Source: Gottfriedia sp002574545 (GTDB lineage Bacteria; Bacillota; Bacilli; Bacillales; Bacillaceae_G). Taken from it: 64,000 nucleotides of DNA. The position numbers were made by a program, and so were the translations under genes. The stretch is taken from the NCBI GenBank assembly GCA_052180195.1, contig CP197469.1. One strand, given 5' to 3'. This document shows positions 15,951 to 25,069 of this stretch, piece by piece (the first letter of the stretch is position 1; each line of letters begins with the position of its first letter). The notes under the pieces are model-generated. The model searched no databases. It saw only the letters and a list, made by a program, of their open reading frames with translations, and was not told the DNA's origin.

Positions 15951-17225
15951 ATGTTTCAACCAACAAAAGAATTTGCAGAATTTCTAGATCAAAAAGATAC
16001 ATTATCAAAATATCGTAGTGAGTTCTATTTACAACCTAATACAATTTATTTAGATGGAAATTCGCTAGGACTTCTTTCTAAAAGAGCAGAACAAAGTTTA
16101 CTAGATTTATTAGATTCATGGAAGACACTTGCAATCGATGGATGGATGCAGGGTGATCATCCATGGTATTATTTTGCAGAAAAATTGGGAGCATTAAGTG
16201 CACCGCTAGTTGGGGCAAAAGAGAATGAAGTAATTGTAACCGGTTCAACGACTACAAATCTTCATCAATTAATTGCTTCTTTTTATCACCCTAATGGTCA
16301 AAAAACGAAAATATTAGCGGATGAATTAAATTTTCCGTCAGATATTTATGCTATTCAAAGTCAATTAAAATTAAAAGGCTTCGATCCAGAAACTCATTTA
16401 ATTCAAGTGAAAAGCCGAGATGGTCGAACGATTAGAGAAGAAGATATTATTGGAGCGATGACTGATGAAATTGCCTTAATTATACTTCCTACAGTTTTAT
16501 ACCGTAGCGGACAATTATTAGATATAGAGAGATTAACAAAAGCTGCACATGAGCGTGGAATCATAATCGGTTTTGATGGATGCCATTCTGTTGGCGCAAT
16601 CCCTCATCAGTTCCATGAATGGGACGTGGATTTTGCTTATTGGTGTAATTATAAGTATTTAAATAGTGGACCAGGTGGAGTGGGAAGCTTATTCGTTCAC
16701 GAAAAACATTTTGGTACTATGCCTGGTTTAGCTGGTTGGTTCGGTTCAAATAAAGAAAAGCAGTTCGATATGAAGCATGAATTTGTTCCGTCTGATACAG
16801 CTGGTGCTTATCAAATCGGTACCCCGCATATTTTAAGCATGGCACCGCTTGTTGGCTCACTTGAAATGTATAAAGAAGCTACAATTGAGAAAATTCGTGA
16901 AAAGTCTTTACACAGTACAGCTTATTTAATGAACTTAATCAATGAAGAATTAAGCGAATTCGATTTTACAATTGGTAATCCACTCGAGGATACAAAACGT
17001 GGTGGACATGTTTGTCTTGAACATGATGATGCAGCAAGGATTTGTAAAGCATTAAAGTTAAATGGGATTGTACCTGACTTTAGAGCACCAAACGTAATCA
17101 GACTAGCACCGATTGCATTTTATACTTCTTATGTAGATGTTTGGAATAGTGTACAAATCTTAAAGAAAATCATGGTTGAGAAACAATATGAACAATTTAA
17201 GAATGAACGAGAAATCATCGCTTAG
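15951..17225 (+). CDS. kynU: Kynureninase
   Basis: Kynureninase is a PLP enzyme that cleaves kynurenine to anthranilate and alanine. The length (424) and the motifs fit: YLDGNSLGL near the start, GSTTTNLHQL (cofactor phosphate loop), GFDGCHSVGAIPH (Asp that pairs with the PLP ring) and WCNYKYLNSGPGG, whose Lys should bind PLP. It heads a three-gene cluster with kynB and the dioxygenase. The ATG directly follows GAGGGG, with AAGGGGG further upstream. TTGACA at 15887 is a possible -35 for the operon, without a convincing -10 at ideal spacing. Confidence 0.93.
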   Translation: MFQPTKEFAEFLDQKDTLSKYRSEFYLQPNTIYLDGNSLGLLSKRAEQSLLDLLDSWKTLAIDGWMQGDHPWYYFAEKLGALSAPLVGAKENEVIVTGSTTTNLHQLIASFYHPNGQKTKILADELNFPSDIYAIQSQLKLKGFDPETHLIQVKSRDGRTIREEDIIGAMTDEIALIILPTVLYRSGQLLDIERLTKAAHERGIIIGFDGCHSVGAIPHQFHEWDVDFAYWCNYKYLNSGPGGVGSLFVHEKHFGTMPGLAGWFGSNKEKQFDMKHEFVPSDTAGAYQIGTPHILSMAPLVGSLEMYKEATIEKIREKSLHSTAYLMNLINEELSEFDFTIGNPLEDTKRGGHVCLEHDDAARICKALKLNGIVPDFRAPNVIRLAPIAFYTSYVDVWNSVQILKKIMVEKQYEQFKNEREIIA

Positions 17226-17238
17226 GAGGTGTATGTGA

Positions 17239-17862
17239 ATGACATTAATTGATATTTCAAGAAGGCTGGAAGATGGTATGCCTGTATGGCCAGGTGATAC
17301 GAATTTTTCATTCCAATTAAGTTGGACAAAAGAGGAAAGTGGCTCTGTTAATGTTGGGAAGTTAACTTTCAGTACCCACACAGGAACGCATATAGATGCG
17401 CCATTTCATTTTGATGAAAATGGTAAGAGAGTCATAGATTTAGATCCTAATTTATATGTAGGGAATGCAAAAGTAATCGAGCTAATTGAAGTAGATTGTA
17501 TTAAAAAGTCAGATTTAGAAGCTTTTCAATTCGATGGTGTTGAACGTTTATTAATTAAAACAAATTCATGGAAAAATGATAGCGTTTTCCCAGAAAGAAT
17601 TCCACATATTGAAAAGGATGCAGCAGAGTTTTTACATGAAAAAGGCGTTAAGTTAGTTGGAGTAGATGTACCTTCAGTAGATCCACTTGATAGTAAAGAA
17701 CTAAAAGCACATCATGCTCTTCATCATGCCGGTATTCATATTCTCGAATCGATTGATTTAAGGAATGTAACGCCAGGTGAGTATGAACTTATTGCATTAC
17801 CGCTACCATTAACAGATGCAGATGGTAGTCCAGTAAGAGCAGTTTTACGTAAATTAGTTTAG
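17239..17862 (+). CDS. kynB: Arylformamidase (kynurenine formamidase)
   Basis: KynB hydrolyses N-formylkynurenine to kynurenine plus formate. The cyclase-family metal motif HTGTHIDAPFHF stands at about residues 48-59, and the opening ISRRLEDGMPVWPGD is typical of bacterial KynB. The length of 207 is normal. It begins 13 bases after kynU with AGGAGGTG upstream, so the two are in one operon. The product links the dioxygenase to KynU, which supports the assignment. Confidence 0.93.
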   Translation: MTLIDISRRLEDGMPVWPGDTNFSFQLSWTKEESGSVNVGKLTFSTHTGTHIDAPFHFDENGKRVIDLDPNLYVGNAKVIELIEVDCIKKSDLEAFQFDGVERLLIKTNSWKNDSVFPERIPHIEKDAAEFLHEKGVKLVGVDVPSVDPLDSKELKAHHALHHAGIHILESIDLRNVTPGEYELIALPLPLTDADGSPVRAVLRKLV

Positions 17863-17875
17863 GGGGAAAAGGGAA

Positions 17876-18574
17876 ATGACACAAGAGCAAAAAAAACTGA
17901 CAGATTATGAGAAGTATATTCGAACAGAAGAATTATTAAGTTTACAAAAATCTGAGGAAGAATTATTTTGCCCAGATGAATTAACTTTTCAAACGGTTCA
18001 CCAAATTGCTGAGTTACATTTTAAATTAATCATTCAATCTATTCATTTTGCAGATAAACATATGCGTGCTAAAGAGATTACGAAAGCAACACATCACTTA
18101 CAACGAATTAATAATCACCTAGTACATTTACCAGCAGTTTTTGATATGGTAAAACTAGTGAGCCCAAGTGATTATCATATTATTCGTTTAGCTCTAGGAA
18201 GAGGTAGCGGTCAAGATTCTCCAGGTTTTAATGAAATCTTAAGATTAGGTCCAACACTTTGGCAGCCTTTTAAAGATTTATTAGATGAAAATTTACTTAC
18301 ACCTGTTCAATTACATCAAGATGCGGCTAAAAACTTTGAGTTATTCCAATTAATGCAAGAATTAACTTGCTTCGATGAAAGATTCCAATCATTCCGCAGA
18401 CTGCATATTCAACTTGTTCGTCGCATGATTGGGATGAATACTAAGAGCTTAAAAGGAGTACCAGCAGAAGCATTAGAGCGTGCTGTACGATTTGAATTTT
18501 ATCCAGAATTATGGCAAACTGTTTGTGACTTAACAGATTTAACAGGATCAAGTTATAATCCAAAGCCACTATAA
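17876..18574 (+). CDS. kynA: Tryptophan 2,3-dioxygenase family protein
   Basis: This is the third kynurenine gene, converting tryptophan to N-formylkynurenine with a heme iron. The protein is all-helical and carries family features: LTFQTVHQIAELHFKLI, LQRINNHLVHLPAVFDMV, SPSDYHIIRLALGRGSGQDSPGF, and RRLHIQLVRRMIG, whose His is the likely heme ligand. It is short (232 residues against about 280 for many TDOs). The GTGGSSG loop seen in well-studied TDOs is replaced by NTKSLKGV. The operon position strongly supports the role, but activity of this shorter form is not proven. Confidence 0.82.
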   Translation: MTQEQKKLTDYEKYIRTEELLSLQKSEEELFCPDELTFQTVHQIAELHFKLIIQSIHFADKHMRAKEITKATHHLQRINNHLVHLPAVFDMVKLVSPSDYHIIRLALGRGSGQDSPGFNEILRLGPTLWQPFKDLLDENLLTPVQLHQDAAKNFELFQLMQELTCFDERFQSFRRLHIQLVRRMIGMNTKSLKGVPAEALERAVRFEFYPELWQTVCDLTDLTGSSYNPKPL

Positions 18575-18592
18575 TTATATAGGTAAAATAGG

Positions 18593-18632
18593 AAAAACAG
18601 ATTCGAGTATTCGATTCTGTTTTTTTTTACTT
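18593..18632 (+). terminator. Intrinsic terminator of the kyn operon
   Basis: 14-position stem with one mismatch, 18593-18606 with 18611-18624, then a T-run. Confidence 0.85.
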
Positions 18633-18699
18633 AAAATGGAAAATTTGCATTATGGGTATGATAAGCCCATAAGATTTTTTATTAGGGCGGGGTGATTTC

Positions 18700-19584
18700 A
18701 TGGAGAAAAATCTTCAAAAGCAATTAGACTTTGCTGCTTTTTTAAGTGTTATTTCCTACTTAGTTCTCGCAAGTTTAAAAGTACTTATTAGTTTTTATAC
18801 AAATTCTAGTGCTCTTTTAGCTGATGGACTTAACAATGTGACTGATATTGGTGCAACATTGGCTGTATTGATTGGAATAAGAATCGCAAGAAAACCGAGA
18901 GATTTAGACCATCCATATGGACATTCAAGAGCAGAGCAAATAGCTACTTTAATTGCATCTTTTATTATGGTGTCAGTTGGTTTACAGGTTATTATTGAAA
19001 ATATGCGTTCACTTTTCGTTGGAGAATATGAGACACCAAATAGACTAGCAGCTGTAGTGGCATTTGCTTCTGGGATTTTTATGTTTGGCATTTACTTTTA
19101 TAACAGTAAAGTTGCCAAGAGAACGAATAGTAAAGGGCTCGAGGCATCAGCAAAAGATAATTTTTCCGATGCATTAGTTAGCTTCGGTACAACGATTGGT
19201 GTACTAGGTGCTTCAATTGGTTATCCGATTATCGATCCAATCGCGGCCATTTTAGTAGGTGTGATCATTTGCAAAACAGCATGGGAGATTTTTTATGAAG
19301 CAAGCCTCCTACTAACGGATGGATTCGATCCAGAAGAAATGAATCTCTTTACTGAAACCGTGGATAAAGTACCAGGTGTACATAAAGTTGTAGACTTAAG
19401 AGCTAGAATGTACGGAAATACAACAATCGCAGATGTAGTCATTGAAGTAGATGGCGGAATAGATGTGAGTAAAAGTCACGGTATTACAGATCAAATTGAA
19501 AGAATCTTAAACGAACAACATGGTATCAAATATACTCATATCCATGTTGAACCATTAAGGTCTGGGAGTGTAGGTAAGGAATAA
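18700..19584 (+). CDS. Cation diffusion facilitator transporter
   Basis: CDF proteins exchange protons for divalent metals such as Zn, Mn or Fe. The six-helix membrane domain has the metal-site residues in ALLADGLNNVTDI and in DNFSDALVS (D-x3-D pairs in helices 2 and 5). The motif DHPYGHSRAEQIATL is typical, and the C-terminal cytoplasmic domain ends with HIHVEPLR. The helix-2 site has Asn-Asn-x2-Asp in its middle, not His. The length (294) is close to MneS/YeaB of B. subtilis, a manganese exporter, but the metal cannot be fixed from sequence alone. RBS GGGGTGAT precedes the ATG. Confidence 0.9.
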   Translation: MEKNLQKQLDFAAFLSVISYLVLASLKVLISFYTNSSALLADGLNNVTDIGATLAVLIGIRIARKPRDLDHPYGHSRAEQIATLIASFIMVSVGLQVIIENMRSLFVGEYETPNRLAAVVAFASGIFMFGIYFYNSKVAKRTNSKGLEASAKDNFSDALVSFGTTIGVLGASIGYPIIDPIAAILVGVIICKTAWEIFYEASLLLTDGFDPEEMNLFTETVDKVPGVHKVVDLRARMYGNTTIADVVIEVDGGIDVSKSHGITDQIERILNEQHGIKYTHIHVEPLRSGSVGKE

Positions 19585-19593
19585 AAAAACGGG

Positions 19594-19638
19594 AAGGGGA
19601 ACGGAAAAGAAATTAAACTTTTTCGATCCCCTTTTCTA
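19594..19638. terminator. Bidirectional intrinsic terminator
   Basis: 16-position imperfect stem, 19594-19609 with 19618-19633, between the CDF gene and the converging permease gene. Confidence 0.8.
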
Positions 19639-19639
19639 T

Positions 19640-20632
19640 TTAATTCATGTCTTGCTTAATAAATACGATGAAAGAGATTAGTAATGCTGATAGTCCCCAT
19701 ATTGATAAATTCATAAGAGAGAATTGCATGTTTAATCCCTCGATGGAAGGGAGTTGGCCGGCTAAGTAGTCAGTAAGGCCAAGGTTTACACTAAAAAAGT
19801 ATTTTGCCCCTGACCATGATGTAGCAAGTCCGCTTAAAACGCTTCCTGTTATTAAAGCGGCTAGCATAATGCCCATTGCAGCGGGAGTAGTCCGAACTAG
19901 TACGGATACCATAAATGAAAGAGTTCCAATGATCATACAAACAAACCATGCTAGTCCAAAGGCCATTATGATGTATTGCCATTGGGGAATTAGCTGAACT
20001 GAGTCAGTTAATAACTGGTTATTTTTGATGACAAATCCTGTTAACACAGGTACTGTCCATCCTTTAAAACTGAAAACAAATCCTGAAATGACATATGCTA
20101 AAACGCCATATAGAACGAGAAGAAATGAGATTAATAAACAAATTGATATGTATTTACTTAGTAAGACCTTCCATCTTTTAATCGGACGGGTTAGTAGTAT
20201 TTTGATCGTACCGTCGCTTCGTTCACCAGATATCATATCGATCGTGATGACCATGACCAATAATGGTAACAGTAGCCATCCAATACTTTGTTCAATTAAT
20301 TTTCGGATAAATGTAGGTGCACCAGGTGTAGTAGGATTGATGTCGTTATCCAAATAATATTGCTCTTGATCGATTTGAACCTTTAACCAACTTTTCCATT
20401 CTTCAGGTATTCCTGATGAGTTCAATCTATTTTGTTGGTCGACTATTTTTTGTTGAAGAGCTACTTTCCAATTATCAGTACCAAGTCTTTTAATTGTTTC
20501 TTCGGTTTGCTGCAGTTGAGCATAAACAAAAATAGGGATTAACACTGCTAAAATAAAAAAGATAACAAGTATTCTTCTTTTCCTTACCATTTTTTCAATT
20601 TCGTTAAAGACGAGTCTAATTAGTTCAGCCAC
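19640..20632 (-). CDS. ABC-2 type permease
   Basis: The layout is one N-terminal helix (KRRILVIFFILAVLIPIFVY), an extracellular charged loop of about 90 residues with NWKVALQQK and SSGIPEEWKS, and then five helices. Walker motifs are absent. It starts with GTG at 20632, after GGGGGCG, and overlaps the ATPase stop by eight bases. The loop is similar in layout and motifs to the permease at 11136-12101, showing paralogy. It is the last gene of a three-gene minus-strand operon. Confidence 0.87.
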   Translation of the reverse strand: MAELIRLVFNEIEKMVRKRRILVIFFILAVLIPIFVYAQLQQTEETIKRLGTDNWKVALQQKIVDQQNRLNSSGIPEEWKSWLKVQIDQEQYYLDNDINPTTPGAPTFIRKLIEQSIGWLLLPLLVMVITIDMISGERSDGTIKILLTRPIKRWKVLLSKYISICLLISFLLVLYGVLAYVISGFVFSFKGWTVPVLTGFVIKNNQLLTDSVQLIPQWQYIIMAFGLAWFVCMIIGTLSFMVSVLVRTTPAAMGIMLAALITGSVLSGLATSWSGAKYFFSVNLGLTDYLAGQLPSIEGLNMQFSLMNLSIWGLSALLISFIVFIKQDMN

Positions 20633-21542
20633 GAACTTCGCCCCCAGTCATTTCCATGAATAAATCTTCCAATGTTTCAGACATTGTTTTAACGCCATTC
20701 ACTTGAATATCACCTGCTACAAATTGTTGAATGACCTCATTAATTTTGAGAGGCGACATTCGGCACAGTATAAGCTCATCTTTTACTAATATATCTTGAA
20801 TCGTAGAATCTTTTTTTAATAAATCTAGCGCTTTTTGAATTGGAGAAACACGCCATTCAACTCTTTCAGCAGCTTCTTGTACTAATTCTTTTACTGTTGA
20901 AACTCTAACCATTTTCCCTTTATTTATAATACCTACTCGATCACAAATCATTTCGATTTCACTTAATAAATGACTTGAAATAAATACACTTATATTTTGC
21001 TCTTTTACAAGCATATGAATAAATTCACGTAATTCACGTATACCGGCTGGATCTAATCCATTAGTTGGTTCATCTAAAATAAGAAGTTTTGGGCTACCAA
21101 GTAATGCTTGAGCAATCCCCAATCTTTGTTTCATTCCAAGTGAATACGTTTTTACTTTTTCATGAATTCGATCAGTTAATTTTACTAAATTAACGACATC
21201 GCTTATTTTTTTATCATCTTTAATTCCTAACATTCTCGCAAATTGATTTAGATTTTCCCATCCGGTTAAATAACCATATAATTCTGGATTCTCTACAATA
21301 CATCCAATTTGTCGCATCGCTTCTTTGAAATGAGTTTTAATTGGATAACCAGCGATTTCAATTGTGCCTTTTGTTGGTTTGATTAATCCAACTAACATTC
21401 GAATAGTTGTTGTTTTTCCAGCTCCATTTGGGCCTAGAAAACCAAACACTTCCCCTTCATACACTTCAAATGAAATTTGATCGACTAGTACTTTTCCTTT
21501 AATGCTTTTTGTAACACCTTCTAATTTTAGAACTTTATTCAT
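20625..21542 (-). CDS. ABC transporter ATP-binding protein
   Basis: The ATPase carries GPNGAGKTT, YSLGMKQRLGIAQ, ILDEPTNGLDPAG and SSHLLSEIE, followed by a C-terminal domain ending LEDLFMEMTGG. It pairs with the permease at 19640. The ATG at 21542 is chosen because GAGGTGAG lies eight bases upstream; the GTG at 21551 is itself part of that site. The closest relative in this window is the ATPase at 10220-11143. The inferred role is export, or protection against a membrane-active compound. Confidence 0.9.
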   Translation of the reverse strand: MNKVLKLEGVTKSIKGKVLVDQISFEVYEGEVFGFLGPNGAGKTTTIRMLVGLIKPTKGTIEIAGYPIKTHFKEAMRQIGCIVENPELYGYLTGWENLNQFARMLGIKDDKKISDVVNLVKLTDRIHEKVKTYSLGMKQRLGIAQALLGSPKLLILDEPTNGLDPAGIRELREFIHMLVKEQNISVFISSHLLSEIEMICDRVGIINKGKMVRVSTVKELVQEAAERVEWRVSPIQKALDLLKKDSTIQDILVKDELILCRMSPLKINEVIQQFVAGDIQVNGVKTMSETLEDLFMEMTGGEVRG

Positions 21543-21547
21543 TCGTC

Positions 21548-22354
21548 TCACCTCGAAAGCTGACTTCCTATTTTACTACTTAGGCGATTTGCCATTTCAA
21601 TATATCCATCTTTGTTCGGATGGAAATGATCGGTGTATAAATATTTCTTTTCCTCATTAAAAAATAAATCGAATGTAGGAATGACGTATGCATTATTCGT
21701 TTGAAGCACCGATAATTCGAGTAAATTATTCCATCTCGATACAAAGCTTGACGATGTATCTAAACCTTGTACATTATGAAATGGATTATAATAACCAAAC
21801 GCGTAAATAGATGCTGAAGGATTTTTTTGACGTATTCCTTTAATAATGGATTGTAGATTATTTTTAAACGTTTTTTCATCTGGTCGATATGTCTTTAAAA
21901 ATTGTTCGTTTAGTTGATTAGCGCCAGGAAATAAATCATTACTTCCAATGGAAAGAACGATTATGTCGGCAGAACCAATCGTTTCTTGTATATTTTTTTT
22001 CTTAAAATCGTTAAGTAAATTTGCTGTTTTCGCACCGCTAACCGCTAAATTAGTAATCGTTGTTGATTGTTTATATTCTTTTTGAAGAATGGTTTTTAAT
22101 CTTCCTACATAACCTGTACCTTCGTCATCACCGACACCACGCGTAAGTGAATCTCCTAATGCAACAATTTTCAGTGTATTGTTTTTATGAACACTGTCAT
22201 TTTGATTATTTTTTTGTGGATTATTATTTACGATTAGTTTGCTTTTTTGAGGATTTAAAACTGTATAAGCACCTTTTACGAAGCCATATGATAATAAAAG
22301 AAAACATAGTAATGAAATGAACATGATAAATCGAACAAAATGATTGTATTTCAA
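21548..22354 (-). CDS. SGNH/GDSL hydrolase, membrane anchored
   Basis: The protein has an N-terminal hydrophobic anchor (about residues 8-28), an Asn-rich linker, then an SGNH esterase domain. Its blocks are complete: ALGDSLTRG (Ser about 69), the Gly of the VSGAK region, SIGSNDLF and the C-terminal DHFHPNKDGY. It resembles the YpmR-type lipases of bacilli and should act outside the membrane, perhaps on cell-envelope esters or lipids. The start is TTG after GGTGGTG. Its end nearly touches the ABC ATPase start, so it is the first gene of that operon. Confidence 0.87.
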   Translation of the reverse strand: MKYNHFVRFIMFISLLCFLLLSYGFVKGAYTVLNPQKSKLIVNNNPQKNNQNDSVHKNNTLKIVALGDSLTRGVGDDEGTGYVGRLKTILQKEYKQSTTITNLAVSGAKTANLLNDFKKKNIQETIGSADIIVLSIGSNDLFPGANQLNEQFLKTYRPDEKTFKNNLQSIIKGIRQKNPSASIYAFGYYNPFHNVQGLDTSSSFVSRWNNLLELSVLQTNNAYVIPTFDLFFNEEKKYLYTDHFHPNKDGYIEMANRLSSKIGSQLSR

Positions 22355-22433
22355 ATTTTACACCACCAAAAAAGGAAAAATTTTCTTTATAAAATCATTA
22401 TTACCATAATAAAATTAGTTTTGCACGAAAAAA

Positions 22434-22466
22434 CCTGTCCACAAAAAAATGAGGACAGGAGATTAG
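22434..22466 (-). terminator. Intrinsic terminator of the FNT gene
   Basis: 7-bp GC-rich stem, 22434-22440 with 22453-22459, followed on the minus strand by a T-run. Confidence 0.75.
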
Positions 22467-22468
22467 GG

Positions 22469-23272
22469 TTACGAGACCCGTTTTAATTCTTTTACTTCTA
22501 ATTTTTGTTCATTATTCAAGAAGTAATATGCCACTCCAACACCAACTGAACCACCAATAATATTTCCTAATGTAACAGGAAGTAAATTATGGTATACATC
22601 ACCAAACGTAAAAGGCACATCGTGAGGCAGAATAAATGATAATGTAAAGACAGCAATATTTGCGATACTATGTTCATAACCAGAGAAGAAGAAAGCAAAA
22701 ACTAATAAAAAGATCAGGAGCATTTTTGCGAAATCATCTTTGAATCTTGTAGGTAAAAAACAAGCAAGACAAACAAGCCAATTACATAGAACACCTTTAA
22801 AAAATAAGGTTGAAAATGATGCGTGAATTTTATGGTCAACTACACTTGTTAAAAAATGATTAGCAGGAAAATCTTTTGCTAAACCTGTAAAAAAATAAAT
22901 AATCGCAAAAATAAATGCACCAATGATATTACCGGCGTAACATGCAATCCAGTTTTTCACTAAATCTTGTTTTGTAGTTTTTTTAGCTAATGTAGAGAAG
23001 GTAAAATACATCGTATTACTTGTAAATAATTCACCACCACCATAAATAATCATAATTAAAGCTGTAGAGAAAGCGAGTGGATAAGCGACTGTTGAAAATG
23101 GTGAATTTTGCAATCTAAATAATTCAGCTAATTTTAAACAAACGATCAGAATAAAGCTTATATAAATAGAAGCTAAGGCAGCACGAGTTAAATATTTAAT
23201 TAAGCTTTGGTCCAGTATTTTCTTTTTTTTAAGAGCTAAATCAATACAGTATTTTATACTAACTTGTTCCAA
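22469..23272 (-). CDS. Formate/nitrite transporter (FNT) family protein
   Basis: FNT proteins are pentameric channels for formate, nitrite or related small anions. The six-helix pattern is present with family landmarks: YGGGELFTSNT (loop after helix 2), NWIACYAGNIIGA, KGVLCNWLVCLACF and SGYEHSIANI, which holds the conserved central His. The length (267) is normal. The TTG start follows AGGGAGTGA. No formate dehydrogenase, formate lyase or nitrite reductase gene is adjacent, so the substrate is undecided. The kynurenine pathway nearby releases formate, but no direct link is shown. Confidence 0.9.
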   Translation of the reverse strand: MEQVSIKYCIDLALKKKKILDQSLIKYLTRAALASIYISFILIVCLKLAELFRLQNSPFSTVAYPLAFSTALIMIIYGGGELFTSNTMYFTFSTLAKKTTKQDLVKNWIACYAGNIIGAFIFAIIYFFTGLAKDFPANHFLTSVVDHKIHASFSTLFFKGVLCNWLVCLACFLPTRFKDDFAKMLLIFLLVFAFFFSGYEHSIANIAVFTLSFILPHDVPFTFGDVYHNLLPVTLGNIIGGSVGVGVAYYFLNNEQKLEVKELKRVS

Positions 23273-23520
23273 ATTGTTTCACTCCCTATGTACTTTTTGT
23301 TTCACACAAACATAGTATACAAACAAAAAATGATCGTAAGTTTGTGAAAATATGAACAAATTATGAAAATGCACAGATAGATACGCTTTATTATTTATAC
23401 TTTACATTTTTTAATAATCATCTAAATAGTGGTTGAAGATATAATATAATCTCATAGTAAACAGTTTTAGGTAAAAAAAGGAAGATTCAACTTAACAATA
23501 ATATGGAGAGGTGATTTCGT

Positions 23521-23784
23521 TTGGAAAATGAATTTGAAGGAAAATTTGATGCGTTACTAAAAAAATATACGGAATTGTTATTAGGAGATTGGTCTGAGGA
23601 AAAACAGGCAAAAGTGGAAAAGTGGGTTATGTATACATACATATCAAAATCAATGCCCGCATTAGTAAAACATTGGAATGATACATATCCGCAAGCTAAA
23701 GATGAAGTTGTTCATTTAATAAAAGAAATAAAAACGCTAAATGACCAGCATAGAGAAGCTTTAGCGAATAAAAATAAACAATAA
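23521..23784 (+). CDS. yusU: YusU-like protein (DUF2573)
   Basis: The 87-residue soluble, helical, highly charged protein matches the small DUF2573 family of bacilli, including YusU. The recognisable core is KFDALLKKYTELLLGD followed by KWVMYTYISKSMPALVKHWN. Its function is unknown. The TTG start at 23521 follows GGAGAGGTGAT. It stands alone ahead of the proline dehydrogenase gene, in keeping with the yus character of this region. Confidence 0.75.
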   Translation: MENEFEGKFDALLKKYTELLLGDWSEEKQAKVEKWVMYTYISKSMPALVKHWNDTYPQAKDEVVHLIKEIKTLNDQHREALANKNKQ

Positions 23785-23973
23785 ATTTTATCCATAATTT
23801 TCAAAGATGACGGCACCTATTAATTATGATAATATAATATCAAGTAAGGGCATACATTTTTCAATAAACAAAATTCGACAAATTATTAAAAAATTGTTTT
23901 AACAAATTTCATTAGATGATACATTAGTAATAGATAGAGAGAAAAGAATAGTTAAATTTTTGGGGGTAGAGTA

Positions 23974-24891
23974 ATGGAACAAGTTATGAAGAATGCTTTT
24001 TTATTTATGTCTAAAAATAAGTTTTTAACTAAAATGGCTAAAAAGTATGGCCTAAGATTTGGTGCAGCTCGTTTTGTTGCAGGCGAAACAATCGATTTAG
24101 CTACAAAAGTTATTAAGGATTTAAATAAAAAGAATTTAAAAGTAACAATTGATTATCTTGGAGAGTTCGTAGATACAGTTGAAGAAGCAAATGAAATGGC
24201 TGATCACTGTATCGAAGCAATTGAGGCGATTGGAAAAGAAAAATTAGATTCACAATGTTCTCTTAAAATGACTTCAATGGGACTTGATATTTCTGACGAG
24301 CTAGTTTTAGCAAATATGCGTCGTATTTTAGAAGCAGCTAAGAAAAGTGGCGTATTCGTTACAATCGATATGGAAGATTTCTCTCGCTGTGAAAAAACAA
24401 TTCGTATCTTTAAGCAATTAAAATCAGAGTACGATAATATTGGAACTGTTATTCAAGCTTATTTATACAGAACTGAAAACGATATTAAAGATTTAAACAG
24501 TTTAAAACCAAACTTACGTCTAGTAAAAGGTGCTTATAAAGAGCCTGCAGAAGTAGCATTCCCAGACAAAAAAGATGTGGATGAAAACTTCAAAAAAATC
24601 ATTAAAATGCACCTATTAAACGGTAACTTTACTGCAATTGCTTCACACGATGAAGCAATGATTGAGTATACAAAACAATTAGTAAAAGAGCATAATATTC
24701 CTAACGATCAATTTGAGTTCCAAATGTTATACGGAATTCGTACAGAGCGTCAATTAGAACTTGTTAAAGAAGGATATAATATGCGAGTTTATGTTCCTTA
24801 TGGTACTGACTGGTACGGTTACTTCATGCGTCGTCTAGCAGAACGTCCTGCAAACGTTGCATTCGTATTAAAAGGTATGTTCAGTAAATAA
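23974..24891 (+). CDS. fadM: Proline dehydrogenase (FadM/YusM-like)
   Basis: Proline dehydrogenase is an FAD enzyme that oxidises proline to pyrroline-5-carboxylate and passes electrons to quinone. The TIM-barrel motifs are clear: VTIDYLGEFV, FVTIDMEDFSR, LRLVKGAYKEPAEVAF, IASHDEAMIEY, FQMLYGIRTE and the substrate-binding tail YGTDWYGYFMRRLAERP. The length (305) matches YusM, which is named FadM in B. subtilis because it belongs to the FadR regulon. No FadR box is seen upstream here, so shared control is not supported. It is followed by a strong terminator. Confidence 0.92.
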   Translation: MEQVMKNAFLFMSKNKFLTKMAKKYGLRFGAARFVAGETIDLATKVIKDLNKKNLKVTIDYLGEFVDTVEEANEMADHCIEAIEAIGKEKLDSQCSLKMTSMGLDISDELVLANMRRILEAAKKSGVFVTIDMEDFSRCEKTIRIFKQLKSEYDNIGTVIQAYLYRTENDIKDLNSLKPNLRLVKGAYKEPAEVAFPDKKDVDENFKKIIKMHLLNGNFTAIASHDEAMIEYTKQLVKEHNIPNDQFEFQMLYGIRTERQLELVKEGYNMRVYVPYGTDWYGYFMRRLAERPANVAFVLKGMFSK

Positions 24892-24906
24892 TTATTAAAA
24901 TTAAAG

Positions 24907-24957
24907 AGGCTAACTAAAAAGGATTGAGTGAGGATCCTTTTTAGTCAGCCTTTTTCT
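24907..24957 (+). terminator. Intrinsic terminator
   Basis: 18-position stem with one mismatch, 24907-24924 with 24934-24951, followed by T-rich sequence. Confidence 0.85.
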
Positions 24958-25069
24958 CTTTATACAGGATTTTCTTGTGATAAGTAGTTAGTAGTAAAAC
25001 AACATTATTCATATAAATGATTGAATATGTAAGGTCCTAGTTTTGCTATTAAATTTGAGTGAAAATTGC

